DNA of 64,000 bases from Microbacterium aurugineum (GTDB taxonomy: Bacteria > Actinomycetota > Actinomycetes > Actinomycetales > Microbacteriaceae). The first letter of the stretch is position 1. The number at the start of each line of letters is the position of its first letter. Position numbers and translations under genes: made by a program. The notes beneath the pieces are model-generated. The model saw nothing but the letters and a program-made list of their open reading frames with translations. It was not told where the DNA came from and searched no databases. The stretch lies in the NCBI RefSeq assembly GCF_023101205.1, contig NZ_CP078078.1, positions 3,543,411 to 3,607,410 on the forward strand. Direction: 5' to 3'. Of the stretch, positions 8,459 through 16,941 are shown in pieces.

Positions 8459-9093
8459 CTGGCGGCGATCTCGGCGTGCACCGCGCGGCGGAGCCACTCG
8501 GCGTAGCGCTCACTCGTCCACCCCGACTGCGTGACCAGCTGCTGGTAGCTTTCGGGGGAGAGCAGGAACGACAGGGCATCGGCGACTGCGGAGTCGTCGA
8601 TGTCCGGTGAGGCGAGGTCGCGGCGGCGCAGTTCCGAAACCAGCCCCCGGTAGTCCGCGCTGCGGTGCTCGAGGATCCGGCGGAGCGCTTCGTCGACGAC
8701 GGGATCCGACAGCGCAGCCCCCAGCAGCACCGTCCACAAGCCGTGTCCGCGCGCGTTCGCGGTCGTGATCTGCGTCAGCACGGTATCGAGGAAGACGTCG
8801 TCCGGCAGGTCCAAGAGTCCGTTCGCGACTTCGGTGTCGGCGAGCGTCTCCGCTCCTTCCGAGCCGGAGAAGGTGACCTCGAAAGCGGCGATGAGCAGCT
8901 CGGCTTTCGATGCCGTCGTCTTCACGGTCTCGGCCGAGACCCCTGCCTCGCGTGCGATCGCGGCGATCGTGGTCGCCTGGTAGCCCTGCGTGGCGAACAG
9001 GCGGGCGGATGCGGAGACGATGCGCTCGCGGGTCTCCAGCGCCTGGCGTGCACGCAACTCGGATCGATAGGCGCGGGGAGCGATCTCAACCAT
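8452..9093 (-). CDS. TetR-family transcriptional regulator
   Basis: 213-aa TetR repressor. The N-terminal three-helix DNA-binding domain is clear: RERIVSASARLFATQGYQAT, then IAAIAREAGVSAETVKT, where the recognition helix has an unusual TVKTTASKAEL in place of the common 'LYRHFPSKEAL'. The ligand domain is family-typical only in outline. ATG 9093 has AGGAAAG upstream; more distal in-frame starts lie in the regulatory gap and are rejected. It is divergent from the glycosyltransferase gene, 64 bases away, which it probably represses. Confidence 0.88.
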   Translation of the reverse strand: MVEIAPRAYRSELRARQALETRERIVSASARLFATQGYQATTIAAIAREAGVSAETVKTTASKAELLIAAFEVTFSGSEGAETLADTEVANGLLDLPDDVFLDTVLTQITTANARGHGLWTVLLGAALSDPVVDEALRRILEHRSADYRGLVSELRRRDLASPDIDDSAVADALSFLLSPESYQQLVTQSGWTSERYAEWLRRAVHAEIAARS

Positions 9094-9113
9094 TGACTTT
9101 CCTGTCAGTGTTA

Positions 9114-9136
9114 TGAATACTACGACGGTACATTCA
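9114..9136. promoter_or_regulatory. candidate TetR operator
   Basis: Imperfect dyad TGAATACTA-N6-TACATTCA in the 64-base gap between the divergent TetR and glycosyltransferase genes. A second short dyad TGAC-N6-GTCA overlaps 9093-9106. Evidence is position and symmetry only. Confidence 0.35.
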
Positions 9137-9157
9137 ATCTTAGCGAAAGGGCTCGGC

Positions 9158-10471
9158 ATGTCCAGCTACCTCCTCACCTGCACACCGGCTCACGGTCATG
9201 TCCTGTCGCTGTTGCAGGTCGCGCGCCACCTCCTCTCCCGCGGCCACGAGGTGAGCTTCCTCACGAGCAGCCGCTACGCCGAGCGGGTGGCCGATGCAGG
9301 CGCACGCTTCCTCGCTCTGCCTGCCGAGGCGGACGTCGACCTCGACGACGCCGACGGCTCGTTCCCGGAGCGCGCGGGACTCACCGGCCCCGCCGCGCTG
9401 CGGTTCGACATGAGCACTCTCTTCGTGCGTCCTGGCGCGGCGCAGCTCGCTGCCGTCCGGGCCGAGCTCGACGCCCACCCGGTCGATGCCGTGCTCACGG
9501 AGCCGCTCTTCGTCGGGGGTGCTCTCCTGCAGCTGATGCCCGTCCACGAACGACCGCCGGTCGTCGTCCTCGGCATCTTCCCGCTCGGAGTGCGCAGCAG
9601 GGACACGGCGCCGTTCGGCCTCGGGGCCGCGCCCATCCCGGGGCCGTTCGGTCGCCTCCGCAACGCCGCCCTGCGTGTGATCGCCGAGAGAGCGATCTTC
9701 GGGGGCGTGCAGAAGGAGGCCGACGAGATGGCGCGCCGCACGGTCGGCCGTGAGCTCGGCGGTTTCGTGCTCGACTGGGCCGGCCGCGCCGACGCCTACG
9801 TGCAGTTCACCGTGCCCGAGTTCGAGTACCCGCGCGCCGACCTGCCCGCGACCGTGCACTTCGCGGGACCATTGCCGGCCGCGACGTCGACGGCGGGCGT
9901 GCCGGAGTGGTGGCCCGATCTCGATGGATCCCGTCCCGTGGTGCATGTCACCCAGGGCACGATCGCCAACTCCGACTTCGGGCAGCTCGTCCTCCCGACG
10001 GTCACGGCGCTCGCGGGCTCCGATGTCCTCGTGGTGGTGACCACCGGCGGACGACCGGTCGACGCCCTGGGGATCACGCTGCCGGACAACGTGCGCGTGG
10101 CGGAGTATCTGCCCTACGACCGCCTGCTCCCGCTGGTCGACGTGCTGGTCACCAACGGTGGCTACGGCGGCGTCCAGCAGGCGCTCGCCCACGGGATCCC
10201 GCTCGTGGTCGCGGGCCAGACCGAAGACAAGGTCGAGGTGTCGGCGCGTGTCGGGTGGTCGGGTGCCGGGGTGAACCTGCGAACGACCAACGCGACGCCG
10301 GTTCAGGTCTCCCGTGCCGTGGAGCGTGTCCTGTCGGAGCCCGCGTTCCGTGCGAACGCGGAACGCATCGGCGCCGCCATGCGCGATGCCGATGCAGGAC
10401 GCGCGCTCGATCGCGCCCTGGCCGAAGTCTCGGTGGGGAGGGGGCAGTCGCGTCGAGACGTGCGACGGTGA
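9158..10471 (+). CDS. GT1-family glycosyltransferase (UGT/macrolide type)
   Basis: 437-aa GT-B glycosyltransferase related to macrolide and UDP-glucuronosyl-type enzymes. N-terminal acceptor domain begins YLLTCTPAHGHVLSLLQVAR with the conserved His of GT1 enzymes. The C-terminal donor domain has VHVTQGTIAN and the nucleotide-sugar motif YLPYDRLLPLVDVLVTNGGY ... QQALAHGIPLVVAGQTEDK. Such enzymes add a sugar to small hydrophobic molecules, often to inactivate a drug. Divergent TetR control supports a xenobiotic or antibiotic response role. ATG 9158 follows GAAAGG. Confidence 0.88.
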   Translation: MSSYLLTCTPAHGHVLSLLQVARHLLSRGHEVSFLTSSRYAERVADAGARFLALPAEADVDLDDADGSFPERAGLTGPAALRFDMSTLFVRPGAAQLAAVRAELDAHPVDAVLTEPLFVGGALLQLMPVHERPPVVVLGIFPLGVRSRDTAPFGLGAAPIPGPFGRLRNAALRVIAERAIFGGVQKEADEMARRTVGRELGGFVLDWAGRADAYVQFTVPEFEYPRADLPATVHFAGPLPAATSTAGVPEWWPDLDGSRPVVHVTQGTIANSDFGQLVLPTVTALAGSDVLVVVTTGGRPVDALGITLPDNVRVAEYLPYDRLLPLVDVLVTNGGYGGVQQALAHGIPLVVAGQTEDKVEVSARVGWSGAGVNLRTTNATPVQVSRAVERVLSEPAFRANAERIGAAMRDADAGRALDRALAEVSVGRGQSRRDVRR

Positions 10472-10494
10472 GGGGCGCGCCGACGCGGACGGTG

Positions 10495-10779
10495 TCAGCC
10501 GTTGAGACGCTCAGTGAGGTGCACGGTCACGTCATCGCCGTCGGTCTTGCCGATGCGCTTGCGGATGGCGGCCGAGACGGGGAGCTTGTGCGTCCCGTCA
10601 CCGAGAGCCATGAACGCCCCGCGAAAGGGCTCGCCGTCGACGGTGCCGACGACCTTGACGAGACCGCGGGTGCCGAAGATCGTCGCCGAGCCGTCGAGCT
10701 GGACGCAGGTCCAGGTGTCTCCCTCGCGCACCTTGCCGAGCGTGGCCGTGAAGGTGATGTCGAGTGGGGTGGTGGTCAT
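10495..10779 (-). CDS. DUF1905 domain-containing protein
   Basis: 94-aa small beta-rich protein of the DUF1905 family. Seen: [20 protein letters not shown], then [20 protein letters not shown] and the end [19 protein letters not shown], the usual order for the family. The function is unknown; relatives often sit next to a YdeI/OmpD-associated domain. It is downstream of the DUF1761 gene by 18 bases, in one operon under the twin TetR operators. Confidence 0.8.
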   Translation of the reverse strand: MTTTPLDITFTATLGKVREGDTWTCVQLDGSATIFGTRGLVKVVGTVDGEPFRGAFMALGDGTHKLPVSAAIRKRIGKTDGDDVTVHLTERLNG

Positions 10780-10797
10780 GTCTCTCTCCGTTCTCGA

Positions 10798-11178
10798 TCA
10801 GAGGAACGATCCGACGATCGCGCCGATGATGGTGAGTTTGAGGATCCAGTCGAGCAGGTGGATTCCAGCCGCGGGCAGTGCGGTGTTCTCGTGTACGACG
10901 CCACCCATCAGCAGCACCAGGGGGAGGGCGCACAGCGACAGGCCCAGGAGGGCTCCGCTTCCGGCGCCGTGCCACCCGGCTGCGAGCATCAGGCCTGCCA
11001 CGAGGCACGAGACGATGAGGCTCCGCAGGACGACGGAGGCCATCTGCGCGGCCATCGGGAGGCCGGGGCGAGGAGTGCTCGTCCTCGAGATGACTGCGGC
11101 CACCGGGGGCATGGCGTAGAGCACGGCACTGGCGATGAACGAGGCCACCGTGGCGAGGGAGATTGCGAGGACGATCAT
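10798..11178 (-). CDS. DUF1761-like membrane protein
   Basis: 126-aa membrane protein with four hydrophobic segments (about residues 2-23, 45-68, 75-95 and 105-125), resembling DUF1761. No catalytic residues can be named. ATG 11178 has a strong AAAGGAG site. Two TetR-type operators cover its upstream region, and the divergent tetR gene is 75 bases away, so it is probably induced when that repressor releases. First gene of a two-gene operon. Confidence 0.75.
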   Translation of the reverse strand: MIVLAISLATVASFIASAVLYAMPPVAAVISRTSTPRPGLPMAAQMASVVLRSLIVSCLVAGLMLAAGWHGAGSGALLGLSLCALPLVLLMGGVVHENTALPAAGIHLLDWILKLTIIGAIVGSFL

Positions 11179-11191
11179 GTCCGTCTCCTTT

Positions 11192-11207
11192 AGTACTTGA
11201 TGGTACT
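11192..11207. promoter_or_regulatory. TetR operator, copy 1
   Basis: Perfect dyad AGTAC-TTGATG-GTACT just upstream of the DUF1761 ribosome binding site. It matches copy 2 read on the other strand. Confidence 0.7.
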
Positions 11208-11226
11208 CAATGTAGGTCGACCGGAC

Positions 11227-11242
11227 GGTACTGTCAAGTACT
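11227..11242. promoter_or_regulatory. TetR operator, copy 2
   Basis: Read on the minus strand it is AGTAC-TTGACA-GTACC, 13 of 16 identical to copy 1. It overlaps TACTAA (11239-11244), the -10 candidate of the tetR gene, and lies 12 bases from its ATG. Two sites, one for each divergent gene. Confidence 0.7.
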
Positions 11243-11253
11243 AAACTTCACTC

Positions 11254-11868
11254 ATGACTGCGACGACTCGTGCACCCGGACGCCCAGCCGGTCGCACCGG
11301 GGACGCCTTGCTCGACACCGCCCGCGAGGTCTTCCTCGAGTACGGCTACGCCGGAGCCTCGATGGATGAGGTGGCGAAACGGGCGCGCATCTCCAAGGCC
11401 TCGCTCTACCGGGAACACTCCTCCAAGTCCGCGCTCTACGCCGCTGCCGTTCGGCAGTGGGCGCGTGCCGGCAGGGATGCCATGAAGCCCGCACTCGAGG
11501 AGCTCACGACGAGCCAGGATCTGAGGCAGGGTCTCGTGTCCCTCGGGGAGACCATGCGGGCGGGGATCCTGAGTCCTCCCGTGGTCGCGATGCGCCGCCT
11601 GGTGATCGCCGAGGCGGCCGCGCAGCCCGAGGTGGCGCGGGACTATCTGGCACAGAGCTGGGACACGAACATCCATGACCTCGCGAAGGCGCTGGCGCAC
11701 CTGGCGGACGCCCACGGGCTGCGGGTCGACGATGCCGACGCGCTCGCGAGCGAGTTCACCTGGCTGGTGGTGGGGGCACCGCTGAACGCGGCGCTTCTGG
11801 GCGTCGAGCGCGATCCGCCGCCGGTTGCGAGAGCCGTCGATCTCTTCCTCACCGGCTCGCTGCGCTGA
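11254..11868 (+). CDS. TetR-family transcriptional regulator
   Basis: 204-aa TetR repressor. DNA-binding domain at residues about 14-60: LLDTAREVFLEYGYAGASMD followed by VAKRARISKASLYREHSSKS, the canonical recognition helix. The C-terminal domain resembles the AefR/TetR_C_7 type. No Shine-Dalgarno precedes the ATG, and the -10 candidate ends 9 bases upstream, so the mRNA is probably leaderless. It is divergent from the DUF1761/DUF1905 pair with two matching operators between them. Confidence 0.9.
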   Translation: MTATTRAPGRPAGRTGDALLDTAREVFLEYGYAGASMDEVAKRARISKASLYREHSSKSALYAAAVRQWARAGRDAMKPALEELTTSQDLRQGLVSLGETMRAGILSPPVVAMRRLVIAEAAAQPEVARDYLAQSWDTNIHDLAKALAHLADAHGLRVDDADALASEFTWLVVGAPLNAALLGVERDPPPVARAVDLFLTGSLR

Positions 11869-12089
11869 CGCCTCGAAGAAAGCGCATTCCGACGCATGGA
11901 TGCAACGTGTTGCAACCTCTCGCGGTATACCATTTCGGTATACGCCCAGCAGCGTCAGTCCCCAGCTGACCGTGGGCGGGGCGGCTCAGCCGCCATGCGG
12001 AGGGAGAGTCGATCTTCTTTCGATCCCGAGGGGGGATGGGGTGGGAGTTCGGTCCCCAGCCGGCACCCACCCCCACACTCGGTTCTGCG
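11869..12089. other. non-coding gap with orphan dyads
   Basis: Between convergent genes. Holds the dyad TGCAAC-GT-GTTGCA (11901-11914), two copies of GGTATAC (11924-11930, 11937-11943; each contains the palindrome GTATAC), and a hairpin GGCGGC-TCA-GCCGCC (11980-11994), then a G/C tract. The first two look like operator or promoter sites, yet no gene starts here. They may be relics of a lost gene. Confidence 0.4.
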
Positions 12090-13193
12090 TCAGATGATCC
12101 GGCTCACGATCCAGAACGCGATGAACCCGATCACGATGATGATCGGCACCCAGGTTCCGCCGCGCTTCAGACGCCGCCCCTGCGGCGCGACGCCCGGCGG
12201 CGGTGTGAGCAGGCCCGCGGGTGGTGCAAAGGGGAGTGCCTGGTTCGGCGGGGCGGCGGATGCCGTGGCCCCCGGATTCTCCGCGATCAGCCGGTCATCA
12301 CGCCACCGCGCCCACTGATCGAACTTGGTCAGCAGCGCGCCGACCACGCCGAACAGCCAGGCCCAGGTGGCGGGATCGAGGGTCGATACCTTCCGCTGCG
12401 TGTAGAGGAACAGCCAGTCGTCGACGATCTCGACGTCGAGCTGGGCGGCGTTGTCGATGAACCGCGCCATGATGTCGGGCGTGAACAGGTACAAGGCGTC
12501 GCGCTCGTACCCGGCGGGGCAGTACAGGGTGAAGTGCTGGTCGAAGTCGCCCTCGAGCGACAAGCGTTGCGCCTTCTGGAACGACGCGGGCAGGTTCGAC
12601 CCGAAACCGTTGTTCCCCTTGGCGTCGAGGACGATGTTCGGCAGCGGCACGTCGAGCTTCACGGCGACGTAGCCCCAGCGGTAGGTCGTCGAGTTCTTCC
12701 CCGACTGCACCGTGTACTGGTAGTTGCCGAACTCGACGAAACGTGGCCGGGTGCCCCGGATCAGATCGGTCGACTGGCGCGCGCGGCCGAGACTGAAGAT
12801 CATGCCGGGAAGAGGCGGATCGACGATCTTCGGCTCGTACGACATGCCGTTCGCCCGGGCGAAGCGATCGAGTCGGTACCGCGTCGCCTGGGCGTTGCGC
12901 ACGCTCAGCCAGATCATGACCCCCACTGCCGCGAGCAGGAGCAGGATGAGCACCAGCGGGATGGCCGCGGTGGCGGGAGAGCCGCCGAAGGACGCGAGCG
13001 CCAGCACCACGCTCACGAAGATCGGGATCATCACGACCGCGGCGATCACCGCCACCGCGATGCCGATGACGGTGGACGCCGACATGCCTGCAGTGCGGCG
13101 GGAACGGAGCTCCGCGGCGAACGCGCGCACCGATGCTGCGTCGACCGGCTCGGTGAGCGGCCGCGGGTCGAAGCTCAGCTGCGGCGGGGTCAC
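12090..13193 (-). CDS. membrane protein of unknown function
   Basis: 367 aa. Two membrane segments near the N-terminus (about residues 40-62 and 75-95), a large soluble middle part, a proline/alanine-rich linker (PPAGLLTPPPGVAPQG) and a last membrane segment at the C-terminus (VPIIIVIGFIAFWIVSRII). The middle part contains RFVEFGNYQYTVQSGKNSTT and YCPAGYERDALYLFTPD, a beta-rich domain of the kind seen in conserved actinobacterial proteins without known role. GTG 13193 overlaps the TGA of the upstream gene by 4 bases; the longer open frame upstream is antisense to that gene. Confidence 0.75.
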   Translation of the reverse strand: MTPPQLSFDPRPLTEPVDAASVRAFAAELRSRRTAGMSASTVIGIAVAVIAAVVMIPIFVSVVLALASFGGSPATAAIPLVLILLLLAAVGVMIWLSVRNAQATRYRLDRFARANGMSYEPKIVDPPLPGMIFSLGRARQSTDLIRGTRPRFVEFGNYQYTVQSGKNSTTYRWGYVAVKLDVPLPNIVLDAKGNNGFGSNLPASFQKAQRLSLEGDFDQHFTLYCPAGYERDALYLFTPDIMARFIDNAAQLDVEIVDDWLFLYTQRKVSTLDPATWAWLFGVVGALLTKFDQWARWRDDRLIAENPGATASAAPPNQALPFAPPAGLLTPPPGVAPQGRRLKRGGTWVPIIIVIGFIAFWIVSRII

Positions 13194-14158
13194 CGGTTCA
13201 CCGTGTCGGCATCCCACGTGAGCGCGGCACCCTCGGGGATCGGCAGGGCCTCCAGGCGTTCGTCCGCGCAGATCGCGTCGATCAGGGCGGACGAGCCGGC
13301 CACGATCGTCGAATCGAAGTCGACCTCGCTCACCAGGACCCACGAGCGGTCTTCCGGCCACAGCATGCTCGGACTCTGGGCCGACGGCAGGAACCCGTGC
13401 TCCTCGGCCACGTGATCGCGCCAGGGAACGTGCAGGATCCAGTCCGGGTCGGCGAAGGCGCTCGGGGCGGCGGAGAACAGCACGTGGGCGCGGTCGGTCA
13501 GCTGAAGGCGTGGCCCCTCGGAGATCTCGCGAGACAGGATGCCCTCCTGCCACGTGGGTTTGCGGAAGACGTTGTTGAACGGGTCCTTCGTACTGCGATC
13601 GAGCATCGCCTGATGGTTCGGGTCATCCGAGAAGGTCAGGAACGCCCGAGAAGGCGACATGCCGACGAACCCGAGCAGGCCGCCTCGTCCCTCCCAGAGC
13701 GCTGCGACCCCGGCGCCGGGGGTCTGCGTGTGGTCGGCGAGATGTTCGGCGACGGCCGCCAGGAGGTCCGGGTCGAGCTCCCCCTCGATCGGGGCCGAGA
13801 ACTCGCGGCCGTCGGGGGCGATCCTGACGCCCCAGTCGCCACCCGCGGGCGTGCGCACGATCCGTTGCCACTGCGCGAGCGGATGCAGGACCGTGCCGAA
13901 TGCGGCTGCCGTCTGCGCCCAGGTGACGGGCTCATCCACGAACCGGGCGACGAGGGCCTGATGCTCCGCCTCGGGCATCCGCACCAGTTCCTCGGCCGTC
14001 GGCACCGCGCGATCCGGCAGGGTCCGGGCGATGGCGGGATGCAGCACCCGGGCGTAGGCGGCATAGCCGCGGGGGACCACCCCGTGCATCGTCTCGTGAC
14101 CTGCGTCGAGCCGCTCGCGCAGCCATGCCCCCGCCGAGGGATCGGAAATCCACTCCAT
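13190..14158 (-). CDS. conserved hypothetical protein
   Basis: 322-aa soluble protein. I do not recognise a domain with known function. Notable are RGYAAYARVLHPAIARTLPD near the N-terminus, a Trp-rich middle and the C-terminal SWVLVSEVDFDSTIVAG. Similar proteins are frequent in Microbacteriaceae. No signal peptide or membrane segment. It is coupled to the downstream membrane-protein gene by a GTGA overlap, so the two probably act together. Confidence 0.72.
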   Translation of the reverse strand: MEWISDPSAGAWLRERLDAGHETMHGVVPRGYAAYARVLHPAIARTLPDRAVPTAEELVRMPEAEHQALVARFVDEPVTWAQTAAAFGTVLHPLAQWQRIVRTPAGGDWGVRIAPDGREFSAPIEGELDPDLLAAVAEHLADHTQTPGAGVAALWEGRGGLLGFVGMSPSRAFLTFSDDPNHQAMLDRSTKDPFNNVFRKPTWQEGILSREISEGPRLQLTDRAHVLFSAAPSAFADPDWILHVPWRDHVAEEHGFLPSAQSPSMLWPEDRSWVLVSEVDFDSTIVAGSSALIDAICADERLEALPIPEGAALTWDADTVNR

Positions 14159-14235
14159 GCCACCACGCTACCCGGGGGCAGTGCCTCCGATGCTCGCACG
14201 GACGACTCGTGGCGGGATCCCCCATAATCGAGGGT

Positions 14236-14592
14236 GTGACTGCGACTGCAACCCTCCCCTCCCTCGACGGCCGCCGCTTCCGGATGATCTCGTCCACCAC
14301 CTCGGCGGTCGACCCGGAATCTCCGAGCATCTTCGAGTACTTCGAGCGCGACGGCGCGATCTGGGGCGGGTACGAGGGTGACACGGTCACGTTCGGCAAG
14401 TTCGTGGGCACCCGCACCGGTGACACGATCTGGGTGTCGTTCGTGCACGTGCTCAAGGCCGACGGCACGGTCGTGACCGGAGACGGCGAGAGCGAGCTCG
14501 AGCTCACCGACGACGGTGGCATCCGTCTGGTCGAGCACTACGAGATGCACGGACTCCCGCAGCTGAGCGTGTGCGAGGAGATCGCAGCCTGA
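14236..14592 (+). CDS. small conserved protein ('n-acetylglutamate synthase'-labelled family)
   Basis: 118-aa protein starting at GTG 14236. Pattern LDGRRFRMISSTTSAVD, FEYFERDGAIWGGYEGDTVT, FGKFVGTRTGDTIWVSFVHV and ending SVCEEIAA; this compact beta family is often called n-acetylglutamate synthase in databases, although it lacks a GNAT fold, and that label should not be trusted. The -10 candidate CATAAT (14223-14228) ends 7 bases before the GTG, so the transcript is probably leaderless. Confidence 0.72.
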   Translation: MTATATLPSLDGRRFRMISSTTSAVDPESPSIFEYFERDGAIWGGYEGDTVTFGKFVGTRTGDTIWVSFVHVLKADGTVVTGDGESELELTDDGGIRLVEHYEMHGLPQLSVCEEIAA

Positions 14593-14605
14593 CGTCGAGC
14601 CGGCC

Positions 14606-15193
14606 TCAGCGCGGCGGCAACGTGTCGCGTCCGGGTGAGGCCGGTGTCCAGCGCGTCATCCCGAGCGGGATCTCGGTGTCGCGCTCGGGCAGGTCTCCCG
14701 GCAGCAGATAGGGCCGGCGGATCACCTCGTCGAGCACGACGACGCTGACGACCGTTCGCACCTCGGGAAGCTGCGCGATCACCCCGGTCGAGAATTCGTG
14801 CACGCCGCTGACGTCGACCGCGCGGATCAGCAGCATGGCATCGTGCTCGCCGGTCGTGATGGCGCACCACTCCACGTCGGGCATCTCAAGTACCCGCTCG
14901 CGGAACGACGCCCAGGCCTGGGGCATCACGGTGACGAACACCAGCGCTCCGATCGAGAGCCCCGCCTTCGCCTGATCGACACGCGCCGTGAATCCCGTGA
15001 TGACGCCGTCGTGCACCAGCGACTCGACCCGGGTGTAGGCGTTCGCGCGCGATATTCCGATCTTCTCGGCGAGCGCCGCGATCGAGACGCGACCGTTATC
15101 CCGGAGGACTTCGAGGATTCTGTATGCCGTCTCGTCCAAAGGGGCAGCACTTCGTCCAGAATGCTTCGAGTGTTCCGCATCCTTGCTGGACAT
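14606..15193 (-). CDS. Lrp/AsnC-family transcriptional regulator
   Basis: 195-aa Lrp/AsnC regulator. Winged helix at about residues 18-65: LDETAYRILEVLRDNGRVSI and AALAEKIGISRANAYTRVES. The C-terminal RAM domain (about 85-165) includes GALVFVTVMPQ and a C-terminal extension past the usual 150 aa. ATG 15193 follows TGAGGA. It is divergent from a complete peptide importer, with repeated sites in the gap, so it likely senses an amino acid or peptide and controls that importer. Confidence 0.9.
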   Translation of the reverse strand: MSSKDAEHSKHSGRSAAPLDETAYRILEVLRDNGRVSIAALAEKIGISRANAYTRVESLVHDGVITGFTARVDQAKAGLSIGALVFVTVMPQAWASFRERVLEMPDVEWCAITTGEHDAMLLIRAVDVSGVHEFSTGVIAQLPEVRTVVSVVVLDEVIRRPYLLPGDLPERDTEIPLGMTRWTPASPGRDTLPPR

Positions 15194-15275
15194 ATTGTTC
15201 CTCACGGTCGAGGTTCTGGACAGAGCGTGTCGACGTGACCCACTCTTGCTGGACACATCGTCGCATATGATGCGA
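15182..15275. promoter_or_regulatory. candidate Lrp/AsnC binding array
   Basis: A 17-base direct repeat, CTTGCTGGACATATTGT (15182-15198) and CTTGCTGGACACATCGT (15245-15261), differs at two positions and is spaced 63 bases, about six helix turns. A partial copy GTTCTGGACA lies between them. The perfect 15-base dyad TCGCAT-ATG-ATGCGA follows (15261-15275). Phased multiple sites suit DNA wrapping by Lrp-type octamers. Confidence 0.55.
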
Positions 15276-15343
15276 ATCTGATCCACGGTCGTCCACATCG
15301 GTGGCGACTCACCCGAATGTACTCCTCGCCTCTGGAGGCCCTC

Positions 15344-16930
15344 ATGTCGTCACGCCGTATCACGCCGGTCATCGCGCTCGGAGCCGTCGCGCTCCTCGCG
15401 CTCGCAGGATGCTCGGGAGGGAACTCCGCCAACAACGGCGACAACTCCTCCGGCTCCGACTCCCTCGTCATCGACACCGCGTTCTCGATCGAGACCACCG
15501 ACCCGGGTCACACCTACGACCCGACCGGCAACATGATCGCGAAGGCACTGTACGAGACCCTCGTCGACTTCGAGGGCTCCGATGTCTCGACCCCCGTTCC
15601 CGGGCTCGCCTCGTGGGAGCAGAACGACGAGGCCACCGAGTTCACGTTCACGCTCGAGGGCGACCGCGTCTTCTCCGACGGGACGCCGATCGAGGCCAAG
15701 GACGTCGTCTTCTCGTTGCAGCGCATCCAGGGCATGGAAGACGCCAAGCCGAACTTCCTCCTGGGCGGCCTGACCATCACCGAGGTCGACGACAAGACGA
15801 TCCGCTTCACCTCCGAGACCCCGCTGTTGCAGCTGCCCGCGATCCTCGCGAACCCCGCCCTGGGCATCGTCAACTCCGATGTCGTGCTCGAGAACGGCGG
15901 TGCCACTGACGGCACCGACTCGGCGCAGAAGTTCCTCGACGGTGCCTCCGCGGGCTCCGGCCCCTTCGTGCTCGACACCCTCGACCTCAGCTCGCAGGTC
16001 GTGCTGACCAAGAACGACGAGTACAACGGCGACGAGGCATCGGACTACAAGCGCGTGGTCGTGCGCAACGTGTCGGAGAGCGCCACGCAGCTCGCCAACC
16101 TCAAGGGCGGCGACTCCATGGTCGCGATGGACCTGAACGGCGACCAGGTGGCCGGTCTCGGCGACGGCATCACGGTCGACTCGGTCCCCTCCGGCCAGAC
16201 GATCTTCCTGCTGCTGAACCAGTCCGAGGCCGTCGCCGGTGACCTGGCGAACGTCAAGATCGCCGAGGCCATCCGCTACGCACTCGACTATGACGCGCTG
16301 CTGGAGCTGGCCGGAGCCGGATCCGTGCAGGCGACCGGTGTCATCCCGCCCGGATTCGAGGGCGCACTCGACAGCGGCGTGGAGCAGGACCTCGACAAGA
16401 GCGCGGCCGCACTCGAAGAAGCCGGCTACACCGGGCAGACGCTGAAGCTGCAGTTCCCGAACGACTACCCGGTCGGCGGCGTGGAGTTCACGCCGCTCGC
16501 CGAGCGCATCCAGGCGCAGCTCAAGGACGCCGGCATCACGGTCGACCTCGCCCCCGCGCCGTTCGCGACCGAGCTCGACGCCTACGTCAACGGCGCCGAG
16601 GGCTTCGGCCTCTGGTTCTGGGGCCCCGACTACGCGGACTCCGCGAACTTCCTGCCGTTCGGTCCGGGGCTGAAGGTCGGCCTGCGTGCCGGCTGGGCCG
16701 CAGAGGCAAACCCGGAGATCGCCGGGATCGCCGCCGGTGCCGCTGCCGCGACCGACGCCGACCAGCGCACGGCCGCCTTCACGGAGTTCGCCGAGGCCAT
16801 GCAGGCCGAGGGTCCGTTCGTCCCGATGATCGTCCCCGGTCGCAACATCTCCTCCGCCGACAGCGTGAAGGGCGCCGTGTACAACTCCGTGTGGGAGATG
16901 GACATCGCCGAGATCGCGCCGGCCGGCTGA
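15344..16930 (+). CDS. peptide-type ABC transporter substrate-binding lipoprotein
   Basis: 528-aa family 5 binding lipoprotein. The signal peptide MSSRRITPVIALGAVALLAL ends in the lipobox LAGC. The family signature DRVFSDGTPIEAKDVVFSLQ is at about residues 108-127, and the C-terminal lobe contains WGPDYADSANFLPFGPG, typical of peptide binders. ATG 15344 follows GGAGG. First gene of a five-gene importer operon (binding protein, two permeases, two ATPases) divergent from the Lrp/AsnC gene. Substrate unknown. Confidence 0.93.
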   Translation: MSSRRITPVIALGAVALLALAGCSGGNSANNGDNSSGSDSLVIDTAFSIETTDPGHTYDPTGNMIAKALYETLVDFEGSDVSTPVPGLASWEQNDEATEFTFTLEGDRVFSDGTPIEAKDVVFSLQRIQGMEDAKPNFLLGGLTITEVDDKTIRFTSETPLLQLPAILANPALGIVNSDVVLENGGATDGTDSAQKFLDGASAGSGPFVLDTLDLSSQVVLTKNDEYNGDEASDYKRVVVRNVSESATQLANLKGGDSMVAMDLNGDQVAGLGDGITVDSVPSGQTIFLLLNQSEAVAGDLANVKIAEAIRYALDYDALLELAGAGSVQATGVIPPGFEGALDSGVEQDLDKSAAALEEAGYTGQTLKLQFPNDYPVGGVEFTPLAERIQAQLKDAGITVDLAPAPFATELDAYVNGAEGFGLWFWGPDYADSANFLPFGPGLKVGLRAGWAAEANPEIAGIAAGAAAATDADQRTAAFTEFAEAMQAEGPFVPMIVPGRNISSADSVKGAVYNSVWEMDIAEIAPAG

Positions 16931-16941
16931 GCGGACATCTC

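Noticed and set aside
12090..13553. Longer start for the membrane protein
   Set aside because: The extra N-terminal part is arginine-rich shadow sequence of the upstream gene; GTG 13193 with a 4-base overlap is better.
14236..14592. Annotation as N-acetylglutamate synthase
   Set aside because: The 118-aa protein has no acetyl-CoA binding loop; the name is a database habit for this family.
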